Source of the DNA: Ruegeria intermedia
GTDB taxonomy: Bacteria > Pseudomonadota > Alphaproteobacteria > Rhodobacterales > Rhodobacteraceae
Assembly (NCBI RefSeq): GCF_900129345.1
Contig: NZ_FQVK01000011.1
Coordinates: 54,027 to 118,026 of the forward strand
Direction of reading: 5' to 3'
Length of the DNA stretch: 64,000 nucleotides
Part shown: piece by piece, positions 36,491 to 45,249 of the stretch
How the letters are laid out: every line of letters starts with the position of its first letter
Numbering within the stretch: the stretch's first letter is position 1
Position numbers and translations under genes: made by a program
Notes under the pieces: generated by a model
The model's database searches: none
What the model was told of the DNA's origin: nothing
Seen by the model: only the letters and a program-made list of their open reading frames with translations

Positions 36491-37729
36491 ATGAACGCAT
36501 TGGATGTGGCGCAGGCGGCGCGGGCGCTTGGTCTGACCGACCCGCCCGAGGGGTTCGTCGAGAACCCGTTTCCGTTCTACGACGCGCTGCTGGCCCATGC
36601 GCCGGTTCTGCCGCAGCCGGACGGCTCGGTTCTGCTGAGCCGCCACCGGGATCTGGACCGCATCTATCGCGACACAAGGCTGTATTCGTCGGACAAGAAG
36701 GCCGCCTTTGGCCCGAAATTCGGCGTCGGCTCTCCGCTGTTCGAACATCACACGACCTCGCTGGTGTTTTCCGATCCGCCGCTGCACACGCGGGTGCGCA
36801 AGATCATGACCTCGGCCCTGACCCCGCGGGCGATCGCCCGGATGGAGCCGGGGCTGATCGAGACGGTGGATCACCTTCTGGATGCGATGGCGGACAAGCC
36901 CCGCGTCGATCTGATCGAGGATTTCGCCTCGACCATCCCGATCCAGATCATCGGAAACCTGCTGGACGTTCCGATGGACGAGCGCGGGCCGCTGCGCGAC
37001 TGGTCGCTGGCCATTCTGGGCGCGCTCGAGCCGGCGCTGACCGAGGAGCAGCTGGCGCAGGGCCATGCGGCGGTCGCGGAATTCAAGGCCTATCTGACCG
37101 ATCTGGTGGCGCGGCGGCGGGCGGCGCCGGGCGATCCCGAGACCGACGTGCTGACCCGGCTGATCCGAGGCGAGGGGGCGGACGAAAAACTCAGCGAAAC
37201 CGAGCTTTTGCAGAACTGCATCTTCATCCTTAATGCGGGGCACGAGACCACGACGAACCTGATCGGCAACGGGCTGGCGCTGCTGAATGACCACCCGGAC
37301 CAGAAACAACGCCTGCTGGACGACCCCAAGCTGATCGCCCCGGCGGTCGAGGAGATCCTGCGCTTTCGCTCGCCCAACCAGTTCGGCAACCGCGAGACCA
37401 CCGCGGACATCGAACTGGACGGGCTGGCGATCCCGGCGGGCACCAACCTGCACCTGTGCATCGGCGCGGCGAACCGCGACCCCGAGGTGTTCGATGACCC
37501 GACGCGGTTCGATATCACCCGCAAGCCGAACCGGCACCTGGCCTTTGCCGGTGGGCCGCATGTCTGCGTGGGGCTGACGCTGGCGCGGATGGAGGGGCGC
37601 ATCGCCATCGGGCGGCTGCTGGCGCGGTTCCCCGGCTACCGCCTGTTGGACGGGCGTGTGCGAGGCGGGCGGATCCGGTTCCGCGGCTACGCCAGCCTGC
37701 CGGCGGTGCTGGACGGTCAGGCGGGCTGA
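36491..37729 (+). CDS. Cytochrome P450
   Basis: The 412-residue bacterial P450 has the I-helix oxygen-activation motif AGHETT at 249-254, the K-helix EEILRFRSP (ExxR) near 287-295, and the heme loop FAGGPHVCVG with the thiolate cysteine at 359. The ATG at 36491 follows GGGGAGGAC. The long frame upstream covers the tfoX-like gene and is not real. No ferredoxin or reductase gene is adjacent. Substrate is unknown; the soluble class resembles CYP families that hydroxylate small organic acids or terpenoids. Its last 13 bases overlap the convergent histidine-kinase gene. Confidence 0.93.
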   Translation: MNALDVAQAARALGLTDPPEGFVENPFPFYDALLAHAPVLPQPDGSVLLSRHRDLDRIYRDTRLYSSDKKAAFGPKFGVGSPLFEHHTTSLVFSDPPLHTRVRKIMTSALTPRAIARMEPGLIETVDHLLDAMADKPRVDLIEDFASTIPIQIIGNLLDVPMDERGPLRDWSLAILGALEPALTEEQLAQGHAAVAEFKAYLTDLVARRRAAPGDPETDVLTRLIRGEGADEKLSETELLQNCIFILNAGHETTTNLIGNGLALLNDHPDQKQRLLDDPKLIAPAVEEILRFRSPNQFGNRETTADIELDGLAIPAGTNLHLCIGAANRDPEVFDDPTRFDITRKPNRHLAFAGGPHVCVGLTLARMEGRIAIGRLLARFPGYRLLDGRVRGGRIRFRGYASLPAVLDGQAG

Positions 37730-39090
37730 CGGGCCAGGCGCAAGGTGGTCTCCAGGCCCGGGTTGCGGTTGCGCGCCAGAAAGCTTCCGTGATGCATCCG
37801 GGCAATTGCCGCAACCAGCGCCAAGCCCAGCCCGGCGCCGCGTTCGGATCGCGCCGGGTCGAGCGTGACGAACGGCAGCGCAAGGCGCGGCAGGTCCTCT
37901 TCGGGCACGCCGGGTCCCTGGTCGCGGACGCCCAGTTCGGCAAAGGGGCCATCGTCGCGCAGGGTGATGGTGATCGCACTGCCCTCGGGGGCATAGCGCA
38001 GAGCGTTTTCCAGAAGGTTCGACAGCGCCTGGGACAGCAATGGCCTGTGGCCCGGGATGGGACTGGCGCTGCCTTCGATCTCAAGCCGGATGCCGAGGTC
38101 CGCCGCGACGGGTTCGTACAGTTCGACCGCGTCACCGACCAGTTGCCGCAGGTCGACCTGCTCGAACTGTTCGCGGCCCAGCCCGGCCTCGGCCCGCGAA
38201 ATCTCGGTCAGTTGCGCCAGGACCCGAAGAATATGGTCGATCTCGGCCGTGGCGCGGGCGGTATCGGCCTCGCGTTCGCTGTCGTTTCGGTGGCTGTCGC
38301 CCAGCGCCTCGACCCGCTGCCGGAGCCGCGACAGCGGCGACCGCAGATCATGGGCGATGGAGTTGGACGTGGTCCGCAGGTTGTTCACCAGATCTTCGAT
38401 CCGGTCCAGCATGGTGTTGAGCGTGGCCGAAACCTGATCAAACTCGTCGCCGGTGCCGCGCTGAGGCATTCTCTGCGTCAGGTCGCCCGACATGATGGAA
38501 TCGGCCGTATCGGCGATGTCCCGCAGCCGGGAAAAGACCAGCCGGGTCAGCAGCCAGCCTGTCAGGATGCTCAGCGCCAGGGCGGCCCCCAGCGCCAACG
38601 CGACCGAATGGAACAGAACCCTGTCGAACTGTTGCCGGGCCAGCGCATCGCGCCCCACCAGCAGGCGCTCGCCGCCGCGCAGGCGGATGGATGCGGCCGA
38701 GACCGGAACCATCTCATTCGTCTCGGTTTTTCGCAACTCCAGCTCGGTCCAGCCGCTGCCCGGCGTCACACCCTCGGGCCAACGGGCAAGATTGCCCGCA
38801 AGGACATTGCCGAACCGGTCGGTCAGCAGATACAGCGCATCGCGTTCGGAGGCCGAGGGCAGGCGGCGCTCGATGGCCGTCATCAGTCCGATCAGGCCGC
38901 GCCGTTCGTATTCGTCGGCCAGCCCGGTCAGCTCTGCCGAAACGACCGAGCGGGTCTCGCCGTTGATCGACCGGGTCGCGGTGACATAGACCAGCGCCAG
39001 CACCGTCGCGGTCAGCAGCGCGCTGAGCACCATGCTGAGCAGCACCAGCCGGGTGCGGGAATTGTGGAGCGAAAATCTAAGCCGTGCCAT
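37717..39090 (-). CDS. Sensor histidine kinase
   Basis: The 457-residue kinase has one N-terminal helix (about 16-38), a periplasmic sensor of about 120 residues, a second helix (162-184), a HAMP linker (185-237), the HisKA phosphoacceptor H247 in SIAHDLRSPLSRLR and a HATPase domain with N-box LSNLLENALRYAPEG and GxGLGLALV. It pairs with the response regulator whose gene overlaps its start by 14 bases. The sensor has no recognised ligand fold. Position next to degP suggests an envelope-stress role (inference). Confidence 0.92.
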   Translation of the reverse strand: MARLRFSLHNSRTRLVLLSMVLSALLTATVLALVYVTATRSINGETRSVVSAELTGLADEYERRGLIGLMTAIERRLPSASERDALYLLTDRFGNVLAGNLARWPEGVTPGSGWTELELRKTETNEMVPVSAASIRLRGGERLLVGRDALARQQFDRVLFHSVALALGAALALSILTGWLLTRLVFSRLRDIADTADSIMSGDLTQRMPQRGTGDEFDQVSATLNTMLDRIEDLVNNLRTTSNSIAHDLRSPLSRLRQRVEALGDSHRNDSEREADTARATAEIDHILRVLAQLTEISRAEAGLGREQFEQVDLRQLVGDAVELYEPVAADLGIRLEIEGSASPIPGHRPLLSQALSNLLENALRYAPEGSAITITLRDDGPFAELGVRDQGPGVPEEDLPRLALPFVTLDPARSERGAGLGLALVAAIARMHHGSFLARNRNPGLETTLRLARQPA

Positions 39091-39763
39091 CGGACATCAT
39101 GTACCCCGCGCCGCGCACGGTTTCGATCAGGGGTGCCTCGCCGGGTTCGTCCAGCTGTTTGCGCAGTTTCGAGATATGCACGTCGACGACGTTGGTGTTG
39201 GGGTCGAAATGATAGTCCCAGACGCCTTCCAGCAGCATCGTGCGCGACACCACCCGGTTCTTGCGCCGCAGGAAGAATTCAAGGATCTGAAATTCGCGCG
39301 GGGTCAGGGTGATCTCGCGCCCGTTGCGGGTCACCTTGCGGGTCAGCAGGTTCATCTCGAGGTCGCGGCACCTGAGGGTCGGGGTCTCTTCGGATTCCTG
39401 CGGGCGGCGCAGCAGTGCTTCGATCCGGGCATGGAGTTCCTGGAACGAGAACGGCTTGACCAGATAGTCGTCGGCGCCGGCGCGCAGGCCCTTGACCCGC
39501 TCGTCCACCGCGCTCATGGCGGTCAGCATCAGAACCGGGGTCTTGATCCCGGCCGCACGCAGCGATTTCACCAGCGCCAGCCCGTCCAGTTCGGGCAGCA
39601 TCCGGTCCAGAACGATGGCGTCGAACCCGCCATCGGTTGCGTGGTACAGCCCGTCACGCCCGTTGGCGGCGGTTTCGATCGCATAGCCTTCCTCGGCGAA
39701 CCCCTTGGCGATGAAATCCCGCGTGTCCTCGTCGTCTTCAACGATCAACAAACGTCTGCTCAT
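39077..39763 (-). CDS. OmpR/PhoB-family response regulator
   Basis: The 228-residue regulator has a receiver domain (LLIVEDDEDTRDF at the N terminus, phosphorylated aspartate 53 in AIVLDRMLPELDG, conserved lysine in YLVKPFSF) and a C-terminal winged helix (LTPREFQILEFFLRRKNRVVSRTMLLEGVWDYHFDPNTNVVDVHISKLRKQL). The ATG at 39763 with AAGGAT upstream is preferred to the longer frame. The kinase gene overlaps its end by 14 bases. It is transcribed in the same direction as degP, 164 bases after it, behind a hairpin. Confidence 0.94.
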   Translation of the reverse strand: MSRRLLIVEDDEDTRDFIAKGFAEEGYAIETAANGRDGLYHATDGGFDAIVLDRMLPELDGLALVKSLRAAGIKTPVLMLTAMSAVDERVKGLRAGADDYLVKPFSFQELHARIEALLRRPQESEETPTLRCRDLEMNLLTRKVTRNGREITLTPREFQILEFFLRRKNRVVSRTMLLEGVWDYHFDPNTNVVDVHISKLRKQLDEPGEAPLIETVRGAGYMMSDGTA

Positions 39764-39807
39764 GGTCGGATATCCTTTTGGTCGGGATATAAGCATGTGG
39801 GGCCGTC

Positions 39808-39844
39808 AAAGAATACTGCCGGGCGCGGAAATCGCACCCGGCAG
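39808..39844 (-). terminator. Terminator after degP
   Basis: On the minus strand CTGCCGGG (39844-39837) pairs with CCCGGCAG (39823-39816) and the stem extends inward as GCG/CGC, followed by TATTCTTT. It lies between degP and the response-regulator gene. Confidence 0.6.
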
Positions 39845-39927
39845 CCCCGTCGCACGCGGACATGACGTGCGGGCGGGGGATGCGCGCGCCCGATATCCCC
39901 ATCATGCGGCGCGCGCGGGGACAAGCG

Positions 39928-41355
39928 TCAGGCCACCTCGACGGCCACGAAGATCTGGTTGCCGCCCCGGTTGATCAGCACCAGCGCCGGGCCGTCCTTC
40001 TGGTCGCTCAGCGCCTTTTTCAGATCCTGGGGTGTCTCGATCTCGGCGCTGCCCAGCCGGACGATGACGTCACCGCGGCGCAGACCGGCCTTGGCGGCGG
40101 GGCTGTCGGGTTGCAGCGCCGTGACGACCACGCCGTGCACGTTTTCCGGCACGCCCATCTCGGCGCGGGCGGTGTCGGTCAGCGGCGCGACGGTCACGCC
40201 CAGCGTCTTGCCGGCCACCTTGTCGGGTGCCGCAGCGGCGGTTCTGGTCTGGTGCTGGCCGATGGTGACGTTCAGCGTCTCGGTCTTGCCGTTGCGCAGC
40301 ACGGTCAGCTTGCTGTCGGTGCCGACGGCGGTCGTGCCGACCAGAACCGGCAGTTCGCTGCTGCTGTCGACCTTTTCGCCGTCGAACGCGATGATCACGT
40401 CACCCTGCTGAAGCACACCGTCGGCCGGGCTGCCGGGAACCACGTCCGAGACCAACGCGCCGGTGGTGCCCTCTATCCCCATGGCGGCGGCCAGTTCAGG
40501 GCTGACATTCTGGATCGAGACCCCAAGCCAGCCGCGGCTGATCTGCCCGTCGTCGCGCAGGTCCTGGGCGATGTGTTCGACGATGTTCGATGTCACGGCA
40601 AAGCCCAGCCCGACCGAGCCGCCCGTGGGCGAATAGATGGCCGAGTTCACGCCGATCACTTCGCCGTCCATGTTGAACAGCGGGCCACCCGAGTTGCCCT
40701 TGTTGATCGCCGCGTCGGTCTGGATGAATTCGGCATAGGGGCCGTCCGAGATGTTGCGCCCCTTGGCCGAGACGATGCCCGTGGTGACGGTCGAACTCAG
40801 CCCGAAGGGGTTGCCGATGGCCACCACGTCTTCACCCACCCGGATTTCGTCGCTGTCGCCCAGCGGCACCGCGGTCAGAGGGGTATCGGCGTCGATTTTC
40901 AGCAGCGCAAGGTCGGTCAGCGGGTCGGTCCCGATGATCTCGGCTTCATAGCTTCGGTCGTCATGCAGGCGCACCGTGACCTTGCTGGCGCCCTCGACGA
41001 CGTGGTTGTTGGTGATGATATAGCCGTCGGCATCCATGACAAAGCCGGAGCCCAGCCCCTGGCGGGGGCTTTGCCGCGGAATGTCCATGCCTTCAGGCGC
41101 GCCGAAACGCTTGAAGAATTCGCCGAAGGGATGACCATCGAAATCGAAGTCGGGGCTGCCGGCCGGCATCGGGACTGCATCCTGCGAAGCAATGATGGTC
41201 ACGACGGCGGGCGACACGGATTCGACCAGGTCGGCCACCCGCTCGTCTGCCAGGGACGGGATCGCGGTTCCGGCCAGCAGGGCCGCGCTCAGCGCGGCCG
41301 CGCCAAACAGGCGCGGTGTGCGGAAAGCGTTCAGGAGGGGCTTGCGGGTATTCAT
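39928..41355 (-). CDS. degP: Periplasmic serine protease DegP/DegQ (HtrA)
   Basis: The 475-residue protein has a signal peptide (to about residue 36, ending IPSLADE), a trypsin-like domain with H118 (TNNHVV), D148 (TDLALL) and S222 (GNSGGPL), and two PDZ domains (about 255-340 and 375-470). It degrades or refolds misfolded envelope proteins. The LA-loop region after residue 60 is short and glycine/phenylalanine-rich (DFDFDGHPFGEFFKRF). The ATG at 41355 has AAGGAG 13 bases upstream. It heads a block with the two-component system downstream. Confidence 0.95.
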   Translation of the reverse strand: MNTRKPLLNAFRTPRLFGAAALSAALLAGTAIPSLADERVADLVESVSPAVVTIIASQDAVPMPAGSPDFDFDGHPFGEFFKRFGAPEGMDIPRQSPRQGLGSGFVMDADGYIITNNHVVEGASKVTVRLHDDRSYEAEIIGTDPLTDLALLKIDADTPLTAVPLGDSDEIRVGEDVVAIGNPFGLSSTVTTGIVSAKGRNISDGPYAEFIQTDAAINKGNSGGPLFNMDGEVIGVNSAIYSPTGGSVGLGFAVTSNIVEHIAQDLRDDGQISRGWLGVSIQNVSPELAAAMGIEGTTGALVSDVVPGSPADGVLQQGDVIIAFDGEKVDSSSELPVLVGTTAVGTDSKLTVLRNGKTETLNVTIGQHQTRTAAAAPDKVAGKTLGVTVAPLTDTARAEMGVPENVHGVVVTALQPDSPAAKAGLRRGDVIVRLGSAEIETPQDLKKALSDQKDGPALVLINRGGNQIFVAVEVA

Positions 41356-42072
41356 GTCTCGACTGTGCTCCTTGAGTTCGTCGCAGTGGATCGTTTCTTT
41401 GACGAATAGGTGGAGAACGGCCCTGTTGGTTTTCTGACCTGTTGGTTAAAATTTCTTAATTCTGCCATCTTCTTGCGGTCTATGCCCGAGGGGCGCAGGC
41501 GGTTTCCCGGGAATCGAATCTGTGCGAATCGTCGGATTGTTGCCGAAAAGGGCAGTATTTGAAGAAAAGTGTTGCATTGATAACTCAGGGGACACAACGG
41601 CGGCGCGGCCGGGGCCATGAGTTGGATATTAGCGCTTAGGTTGTGTTGGGCTGAAGGCGACGGTCACTTTCTGCTGTCACTCCGCGCACTATTTTTGGTC
41701 TCGCTTCCAACAGACGCAGGTGGAACGCTCTGGTCGTTCGATCGGCCAAACTTCGCGAATCTACCTTAGGTAGAGCGATGCGGAGATTCATGTTGCGCGG
41801 ACGCCATGTCAATTTGAACCTTGTTGGATGTTGCGTCGAATTTTGTATTGTTTTGAAGCGAATGATCGGTGACGATGAAACTGTCCAAAAAAAGGGGGGC
41901 CTGACAGACATCAAGGGGGTGTCTCCAGGCAGATCTCGATTACCGGGAACGCCAGTGGCATGTTAACGAGGGGGTCTTGTTTCAGTTCTGCAGAGCCACG
42001 TCCGGCGGTTTGTTGAAGCGCCGGTTGCGTTCTTGGAAATGGTGAAGGTGGTAGTCCTGCATTTTGGGCAAC
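41356..42072. other. Gene-poor, AT-rich stretch upstream of degP
   Basis: In 717 bases I see no convincing gene on either strand. Short open frames (for example 41636-41914 minus and 41778-41966 plus) lack ribosome sites and recognisable motifs. Part of it, about 41790-41900, is near 40-45 percent GC against roughly 65 percent around it. The region just upstream of degP (41410-41465) is rich in A/T and may hold the degP promoter. A run of A then G at 41885-41899 and the hairpin at 42073-42098 are the most structured parts. It may be a decayed mobile insertion or hold a noncoding RNA. Confidence 0.55.
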
Positions 42073-42108
42073 CGGCCCGGTCTGAAAAGACCGGGCCGTG
42101 TTAGTTTT
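42073..42108 (+). terminator. GAAA-tetraloop hairpin with T-run
   Basis: An 11-base perfect stem CGGCCCGGTCT (42073-42083) and AGACCGGGCCG (42088-42098) encloses GAAA, followed on the plus strand by TGTTAGTTTTT. The T-run fits a plus-strand transcript arising in the gap to the left. On the minus strand the stem follows the MobA-like stop directly but lacks a T-run. Confidence 0.7.
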
Positions 42109-42706
42109 TGGCCTGCCGACGGGCACGCCATGCGGCCCAGTCCCGGGGCGTGTCCAGGTCGCGCGTGGCATGGGTCCCCGGCAGGGGTTCGATGTGGACT
42201 TTGTCGCGATGGGCCCTGACGACACTCTGCGCGCCGGAATCTCCGGTCAATGTACGCAGCTGCGGAAACAGACATGATGCGAAGACCACCGGGTGACCGG
42301 GGGTTCCGTCGCTTGCCGATCCGCGCCAGATCAGGCAGCCTGGGTTTTCGCTGACCGAGCGCAGCACTTTTGCCAGGTCATCGGCCGTCAGGTCCGGCAG
42401 GTCGGCCAGCAAGATCATCGCGGCATCGGCTGTATCGGGGACGTGTTTCAGGGCTGCGCGCAAGCTGGCATTCATGCCTTCCTTTGCGTCGGCAACCGGA
42501 ACCTGGCGCACATCCAGCCCGGCCAGCGCGTCGTGGCGCGGATGCGGGGCCGGGGGCAGGGCCACGATGACCGGGGCCACGGCCCGTGCGATTTTTACCG
42601 TTCGGCGCAGCAGGGGCTGGCCGTCGATCTTCTGCATCAGCTTGTCTGTTCCCCCCATGCGGCTGGACCGGCCGGCGGCGAGGAGGATGATCGGAATGGT
42701 GCTCAT
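42101..42706 (-). CDS. MobA/MocA-like nucleotidyltransferase
   Basis: The 201-residue protein is a molybdenum-cofactor-type NTP transferase: IILLAAGRSSRMGGTDKLMQKIDGQPLLRRTV carries the nucleotide loop and lysine, MILLADLPDLTADDL the metal-binding DxP-like aspartates, and GTPGHPVVFASCLFPQL the substrate region. It resembles MocA (CTP to molybdopterin cytosine dinucleotide), though the ligand is not certain. The ATG at 42706 is used; the upstream extension overlaps the dehydrogenase stop region. It follows the dehydrogenase gene by 31 bases; a link through a molybdenum enzyme elsewhere is speculative. Confidence 0.8.
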   Translation of the reverse strand: MSTIPIILLAAGRSSRMGGTDKLMQKIDGQPLLRRTVKIARAVAPVIVALPPAPHPRHDALAGLDVRQVPVADAKEGMNASLRAALKHVPDTADAAMILLADLPDLTADDLAKVLRSVSENPGCLIWRGSASDGTPGHPVVFASCLFPQLRTLTGDSGAQSVVRAHRDKVHIEPLPGTHATRDLDTPRDWAAWRARRQAKN

Positions 42707-42737
42707 GCCGCCACCATGGCGCGCGGCGCGGGCGTTG

Positions 42738-45155
42738 TCACCCGCGCATGCGTGCGCCATCCGCGTCGAAGGGCGGGGTCGAGATCACGCGGGCCTTGCG
42801 CATCTGGCCCAGGATCTCGATTTCCACCTGCAGCCCGTCGGCAATACGGTCGGTGGGCAGGAAGCCCATCGCGATCGACTTGCCCGTGTGGTGCGAATAG
42901 CCGCCCGAGGTGCAGAAGCCCACGACCTTGCCGTCCAGCCAGATCGGTTCATAGGCATTCACGTCGGCGTCGTCTGCATCGACCTCGAAGGCCACCAACC
43001 TGCGTGCGGGTCCGTCCGCACGTTCCGCCTCGGCAACGGCGCGGCCGATGAAATCGGCGTCCTTGCCAAAGGCGATGAAGCGGTCCAGCCCGGTTTCGGC
43101 GGGGGTGTAGTCGGGCGAGAACTCGCGCATCCACGAGCCGAAGAACTTGTCCAGCCGCAGGCTCATCATCGCGCGCATCCCGAAGGGTGTGATGCCGTGC
43201 GGTTGCCCGGCCTGCCACAGGGTCCACCACAGCTGGCGCTGCGCCATCGGATCGCAGTAGATCTCGAACCCCAGGTCGCCGGTATAGCTGACCCGCTGCA
43301 CGATGCAGTCGGTCATGCCGACGACCATCCGGCGAACGTCCATGAAGCGCATGTCACTGACATCCTCGCGCGTGCAGGCGGCCAGAACCTCGCGGGCCTT
43401 GGGGCCGGCGATCTGGAAGCCGTTGCGTTTGTCGCTGATATTCTCGACGGTTACGCCGTCTTGCTGATGCTGCCGGAACCAGCGCATGTGGAAGTTCTGC
43501 GCGCCGTAAGAGGCGGTGAGCTGGAATTCCTCTTCGCCCAGACAGGACACGGTGAAATCCCCGATCAGCTTGCCCTTGGGTGACAGCATCGGGGTCAGCG
43601 ACAGGCGGCCCGGCTTGGGGATGCGCCCGGCCATGATCCGATCCAGCCAGTCGCGGGCGCGGGGGCCTGTGACAAGGTATTTGCCGAAATTGTGCACCTC
43701 GTTGATGCCCACGCCCTCGCGCACGGCGCGCACCTCGCGGCCTGTTGCCGCGAAAGCGTCCGAGCGGCGGAAGGACGGGGTTTCATAGCCGGGCTCGCCC
43801 TCCTGCGCGAAATAGTTCGGCACTTCCAGCCCGTATTGCTGGCCCCAAACCGCGCCCAGATCGCTGAAGATGTCATACATCGGCGTGGTGCGGTTGGGCC
43901 GCGCGGCGGGCAGTTCCTCGTTGGGGTAGGCGACCGAGAAACGCTTCTGATAGTTTTCGATCACCTTGGGGCGGGTATAGCCGGGGGTGATCCAGTCGCC
44001 GAAGCGGGCCACGTCCATGGCAAAGACGTCGCGCTCGGGCTCGCCTTCGATCATCCATTGCGCCAGCGTCAGGCCGACGCCGCCGCCCTGGCTGAACCCG
44101 GCCATCACGCCGCAGGCCGACCAGTAGTTGCGCATGCCCGGCACCGGCCCGACCAGAGGGTTGCCGTCGGGGGCGAAGGTGAACGGGCCGTGGATCACCG
44201 ATTTCACACCGGCCTCGGCCAGAACCGGGAAGCGGCGATAGGCGAACTCGATACTGTCGGTGATCTTTTCGAAATCGTCGGGCAGCAGTTCATGCCCGAA
44301 CTCCCACGGGGTGCCATCCACGGCCCAGGGCTTGCAGGGCTGTTCGTAGAAGCCGATGCAGAGCCCGCGCCCTTCCTGCCGCAGATAGCTTTCCCCGGCC
44401 GGGTCCATGACATGCGGATGTTCGCCGCCCGAGTCGATGATCGCCTCGATCTGAGGGATGGTGTCGGTGACCAGGTATTGATGCTCCATCGGGTGCAGCG
44501 GGAAATAGATGCCCGCCATTGCGCCGACTTCGCGCGCCCAGAGGCCGCCGGCGTTGACGATATGCTCGGCGTGGATGGAGCCCTTGTCGGTGACCACGTC
44601 CCAAGTGCCGTCGGGGCGCTGGTTGGTTTCGCGCACCATGCAGTGGGTCTCGATCGTGGCCCCGCCCATCCGTGCGGCCTTGGCATAGGCGTGGGTCGTG
44701 CCCGAGGGGTCGAGGTGCCCGTCCAGCGGATCATAGAGCGCGCCGATGATGCCGTCGGTGTTGGTGATCGGGGCGATCTTCCTGATCTCGTCGGGGCCGA
44801 CGATTTCGGTTTCCAGCCCCATGAAGCGGTGCTTGGCGCGTTCGGCCAGCAGCATGTCGAACCGGTCCTGATTGTCGGCCAGAGTGATGCCGCCCACATG
44901 GTGCAGGCCGCAGGACATGCCGGTGATCTCTTCCAGTTCCTTGTACAGCCGGATGGTATAGCCCTGCAGCGCGGCCATGTTGGTGTCGCCGTTCAGCGTG
45001 TGGAAACCGCCCGCCGCGTGCCAGGTCGAGCCGCTGGTCAGTTCCGACCGCTCCAGCAGCATCACGTCCGACCAGCCGAGCTTGGTCAGGTGATACAGCA
45101 CCGAACACCCGACAACTCCACCGCCGATCACGGCCACCTGACACGTCGTTTTCAT
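42738..45155 (-). CDS. FAD-dependent dimethylglycine/sarcosine dehydrogenase with GcvT domain
   Basis: The 805-residue protein joins a DAO-type flavoprotein half (VAVIGGGVVGCSVLYHL, then SGSTWHAAGGFHTL whose histidine matches the covalent FAD site of this family) to a GcvT/aminomethyltransferase half from about residue 420 (GVGINEVHNFGKYLVTGPRARDWLDRI, ending with glycine-cleavage T C-terminal sequence). Such enzymes oxidatively demethylate dimethylglycine or sarcosine and pass the methyl to tetrahydrofolate. A strong AAGGAGGTG precedes the ATG at 45155. It probably serves glycine-betaine breakdown in a marine bacterium; a betaine-type BCCT carrier lies elsewhere in the window. Exact substrate needs assay. 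Confidence 0.9.
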   Translation of the reverse strand: MKTTCQVAVIGGGVVGCSVLYHLTKLGWSDVMLLERSELTSGSTWHAAGGFHTLNGDTNMAALQGYTIRLYKELEEITGMSCGLHHVGGITLADNQDRFDMLLAERAKHRFMGLETEIVGPDEIRKIAPITNTDGIIGALYDPLDGHLDPSGTTHAYAKAARMGGATIETHCMVRETNQRPDGTWDVVTDKGSIHAEHIVNAGGLWAREVGAMAGIYFPLHPMEHQYLVTDTIPQIEAIIDSGGEHPHVMDPAGESYLRQEGRGLCIGFYEQPCKPWAVDGTPWEFGHELLPDDFEKITDSIEFAYRRFPVLAEAGVKSVIHGPFTFAPDGNPLVGPVPGMRNYWSACGVMAGFSQGGGVGLTLAQWMIEGEPERDVFAMDVARFGDWITPGYTRPKVIENYQKRFSVAYPNEELPAARPNRTTPMYDIFSDLGAVWGQQYGLEVPNYFAQEGEPGYETPSFRRSDAFAATGREVRAVREGVGINEVHNFGKYLVTGPRARDWLDRIMAGRIPKPGRLSLTPMLSPKGKLIGDFTVSCLGEEEFQLTASYGAQNFHMRWFRQHQQDGVTVENISDKRNGFQIAGPKAREVLAACTREDVSDMRFMDVRRMVVGMTDCIVQRVSYTGDLGFEIYCDPMAQRQLWWTLWQAGQPHGITPFGMRAMMSLRLDKFFGSWMREFSPDYTPAETGLDRFIAFGKDADFIGRAVAEAERADGPARRLVAFEVDADDADVNAYEPIWLDGKVVGFCTSGGYSHHTGKSIAMGFLPTDRIADGLQVEIEILGQMRKARVISTPPFDADGARMRG

Positions 45156-45249
45156 CCGCACCTCCTTGCGTCTGGCCCGAAAGTGCAGGGGTGCCGCGCC
45201 GGTATCTGTCACGAAAACGACCGGGTTTGTCGTTTCCGCCCGCCGTCCG

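Noticed and set aside
41500..41535. tRNA T-loop-like GAATCGAATCT
   Set aside because: No acceptor or anticodon stem can be formed around it; it lacks the GTTCRA pattern.
41636..41914. Short frame of 92 codons in the AT-rich gap
   Set aside because: No ribosome site, no motif and no hydrophobic or domain pattern; described only as part of the gene-poor stretch.
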